DNA from: Gracilaria vermiculophylla
Taxonomy: Eukaryota > Rhodophyta > Florideophyceae > Gracilariales > Gracilariaceae
Assembly (NCBI GenBank): GCA_019155205.2
Contig: JAHNZQ020000004.1
Location: 3,889,700 to 3,906,759, forward strand
Length of the DNA: 17,060 nt
Reading direction: 5' to 3'
In this document: positions 16,591 through 17,060 of the stretch, one piece after another
Layout of the letters: the number at the start of each line of letters is the position of its first letter
Numbering within the stretch: the first letter of the stretch is position 1
Notes under the pieces: generated by a model
Seen by the model: the letters and a program-made list of their open reading frames with translations, nothing else
The model's database searches: none
What the model was told of the DNA's origin: nothing
Translations under genes and position numbers: made by a program

Positions 16591-16634
16591 CTTAACGCTA
16601 CTATGGTAGCGATAAAGTTTTAGATTCAAAAGGG
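16591..16634 (-). repeat. piggyBac-like right terminal inverted repeat
   Basis: Read on the minus strand it begins CCCTTTTGAATCTAAAAC, followed by TTTATCGCTACCATAGTAGCG. This is the inverted partner of 13012-13057, including the near-palindromic core (16596-16611). Confidence 0.88.
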
Positions 16635-16638
16635 TTAA
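16635..16638. repeat. TTAA target duplication, right
   Basis: TTAA immediately follows the terminal TTCAAAAGGG of the piggyBac-like element. Confidence 0.9.
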
Positions 16639-16765
16639 GAAACCGGAGAATTGTGGCAGGATGACGCTTCAAATGTCGGCCAATTTCGGCATACGATTTT
16701 CCGTTAGCTTTCATTTGTACAATTTAAAGCTGTTCGGAGCGCGAAAGAGGTGATCCTCGAGCCAT
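16637..16765 (-). pseudogene. Tc3-like transposase, copy B, N-terminal part
   Basis: ATG at 16765-16763 begins MARGSPLSRSEQL, then TAA at 16726-16724, then IVQMKANGKSYAEIGRHLKR and HPATILRF. This is the helix-turn-helix DNA-binding region of a Tc3-type transposase. Copy A has GAA in place of the TAA, so this stop is a copy-specific G-to-T change. The frame joins that of 13009-12143 once the piggyBac-like insertion and one TTAA are removed. Confidence 0.88.
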
Positions 16766-16902
16766 ATTGATGGGTGTTGATGTATTCTTATGAATATGAA
16801 ACGGTTTTTACTTATATGCTCTGCAAAAGTCGCACTACATTACTACTTTGGCGCATTTTTTAGGCGTGATATGATTTTGAAACGCACTGTATGAGGTCCA
16901 TA

Positions 16903-17060
16903 TGGCCTCATACAGACTGTTTCAAAAACATACGACTGTAGTATAGTGACCGTAAGGTAATTCTAGTATTTGGCACCAAGGGTGGTGTGTACGGTTCGCA
17001 TGGAGAACAGCCACGTGGACGACCTAGAGGTAATCTTAATTGCTAGATCAATTTTAGAAT
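16903..17060 (+). mobile_element. Start of a third Tc3-type element or orphan terminal repeat
   Basis: TGGCCTCATACAGACTGTTTCAAAAACATACGA resembles the outer ends of copies A and B and is oriented plus. The sequence after about 16935 does not clearly match copies A or B. It could be a different subfamily, a non-autonomous derivative or an orphan end. The window stops before this can be decided. Confidence 0.5.

Larger units (their letters stand above)
13012..16634 (-). mobile_element. piggyBac-like transposon with two convergent genes
   Basis: A 3,623-bp element flanked by TTAA on both sides. Its ends are inverted copies starting CCCTTTTGAA, with similarity extending about 45 bp (13012-13057 and 16591-16634) through a near-palindrome. 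It carries a transposase on the minus strand (16256-14227) and a small Cys-motif protein on the plus strand (13710-14225). It sits inside the transposase gene of Tc3-like copy B and splits that gene so that simple removal with one TTAA restores the reading frame. The transposase has two stops and a frameshift, so this copy is not autonomous. Confidence 0.93.
11979..16900 (-). mobile_element. Tc3-like copy B, interrupted by a piggyBac-like element
   Basis: A second copy of the same Tc1/mariner family, opposite to copy A. The left end is GACCTCATACAGTGTTTCAAAATCG. The right end, read on the minus strand, is GGACCTCATACAGTGCGTTTC followed by AAAATCATATCACGCC. With 13012-16634 and one TTAA removed the element is about 1.3 kb. 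Tc1/mariner elements insert at TA. TA dinucleotides lie next to CAGTG at both ends, but the extra GACCTCA outside it is shared by all ends, so the exact terminus is uncertain by about 10 bases. Confidence 0.88.

Noticed and set aside
1..17060. CRISPR arrays, rRNA, tRNA genes or bacterial operons
   Set aside because: No regularly spaced repeats or structured RNA genes were seen. All coding matches are eukaryotic transposable elements, so GTG/TTG starts and ribosome binding sites are not meaningful here.

Overview
This is repeat-dominated eukaryotic nuclear DNA. Every recognisable gene belongs to a transposable element, and no host gene, rRNA, tRNA or CRISPR array was found. Three families are present: Ty3/gypsy LTR retrotransposons with an integrase-chromodomain pol (chromovirus-like), Tc3-like Tc1/mariner DNA transposons, and a piggyBac-like DNA transposon. 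This mix occurs in many eukaryotes (algae, oomycetes, fungi, animals), so the host lineage cannot be fixed from the sequence. Most elements are old copies carrying stops, frameshifts and substitutions at catalytic residues.

Layout. 1-995 is the 5' end (leader plus 5' LTR) of a minus-strand gypsy element running off the left edge. About 1093-1222 is the 5' end of Tc3-like copy A (plus strand). It is interrupted by a second gypsy element of the same family (1223-10496, minus strand), flanked by the near-identical 5-bp repeats ACATC and TCATC. The rest of copy A follows at 10502-11677. After a spacer of about 300 bp comes Tc3-like copy B in the opposite orientation (about 11979-16900). Copy B is interrupted by a 3.6-kb piggyBac-like element (13012-16634) flanked by TTAA on both sides. 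A third Tc3-type terminal repeat starts near 16903, almost touching copy B. Removing the two younger insertions leaves A and B at about 1.3 kb each, the normal size for this family.

The complete gypsy element reads, on the minus strand: LTR, candidate primer site, leader frame, Gag, protease, reverse transcriptase, RNase H, integrase, chromodomain, a non-pol 3' region, polypurine tract, LTR. The 3' region holds a long frame on the opposite strand (2401-3375) for a Pro/Ala-rich protein with a coiled-coil tail, which is not a standard gypsy gene. The piggyBac-like element has two genes facing each other tail to tail: a broken transposase with a C-terminal Cys-rich domain (minus), and an unbroken 171-residue Cys-motif protein (plus) whose stop codon lies one base from the transposase stop. 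Its ends carry near-palindromic repeats. The antisense coiled-coil ORF and the convergent accessory ORF are the best candidates for undescribed biology.
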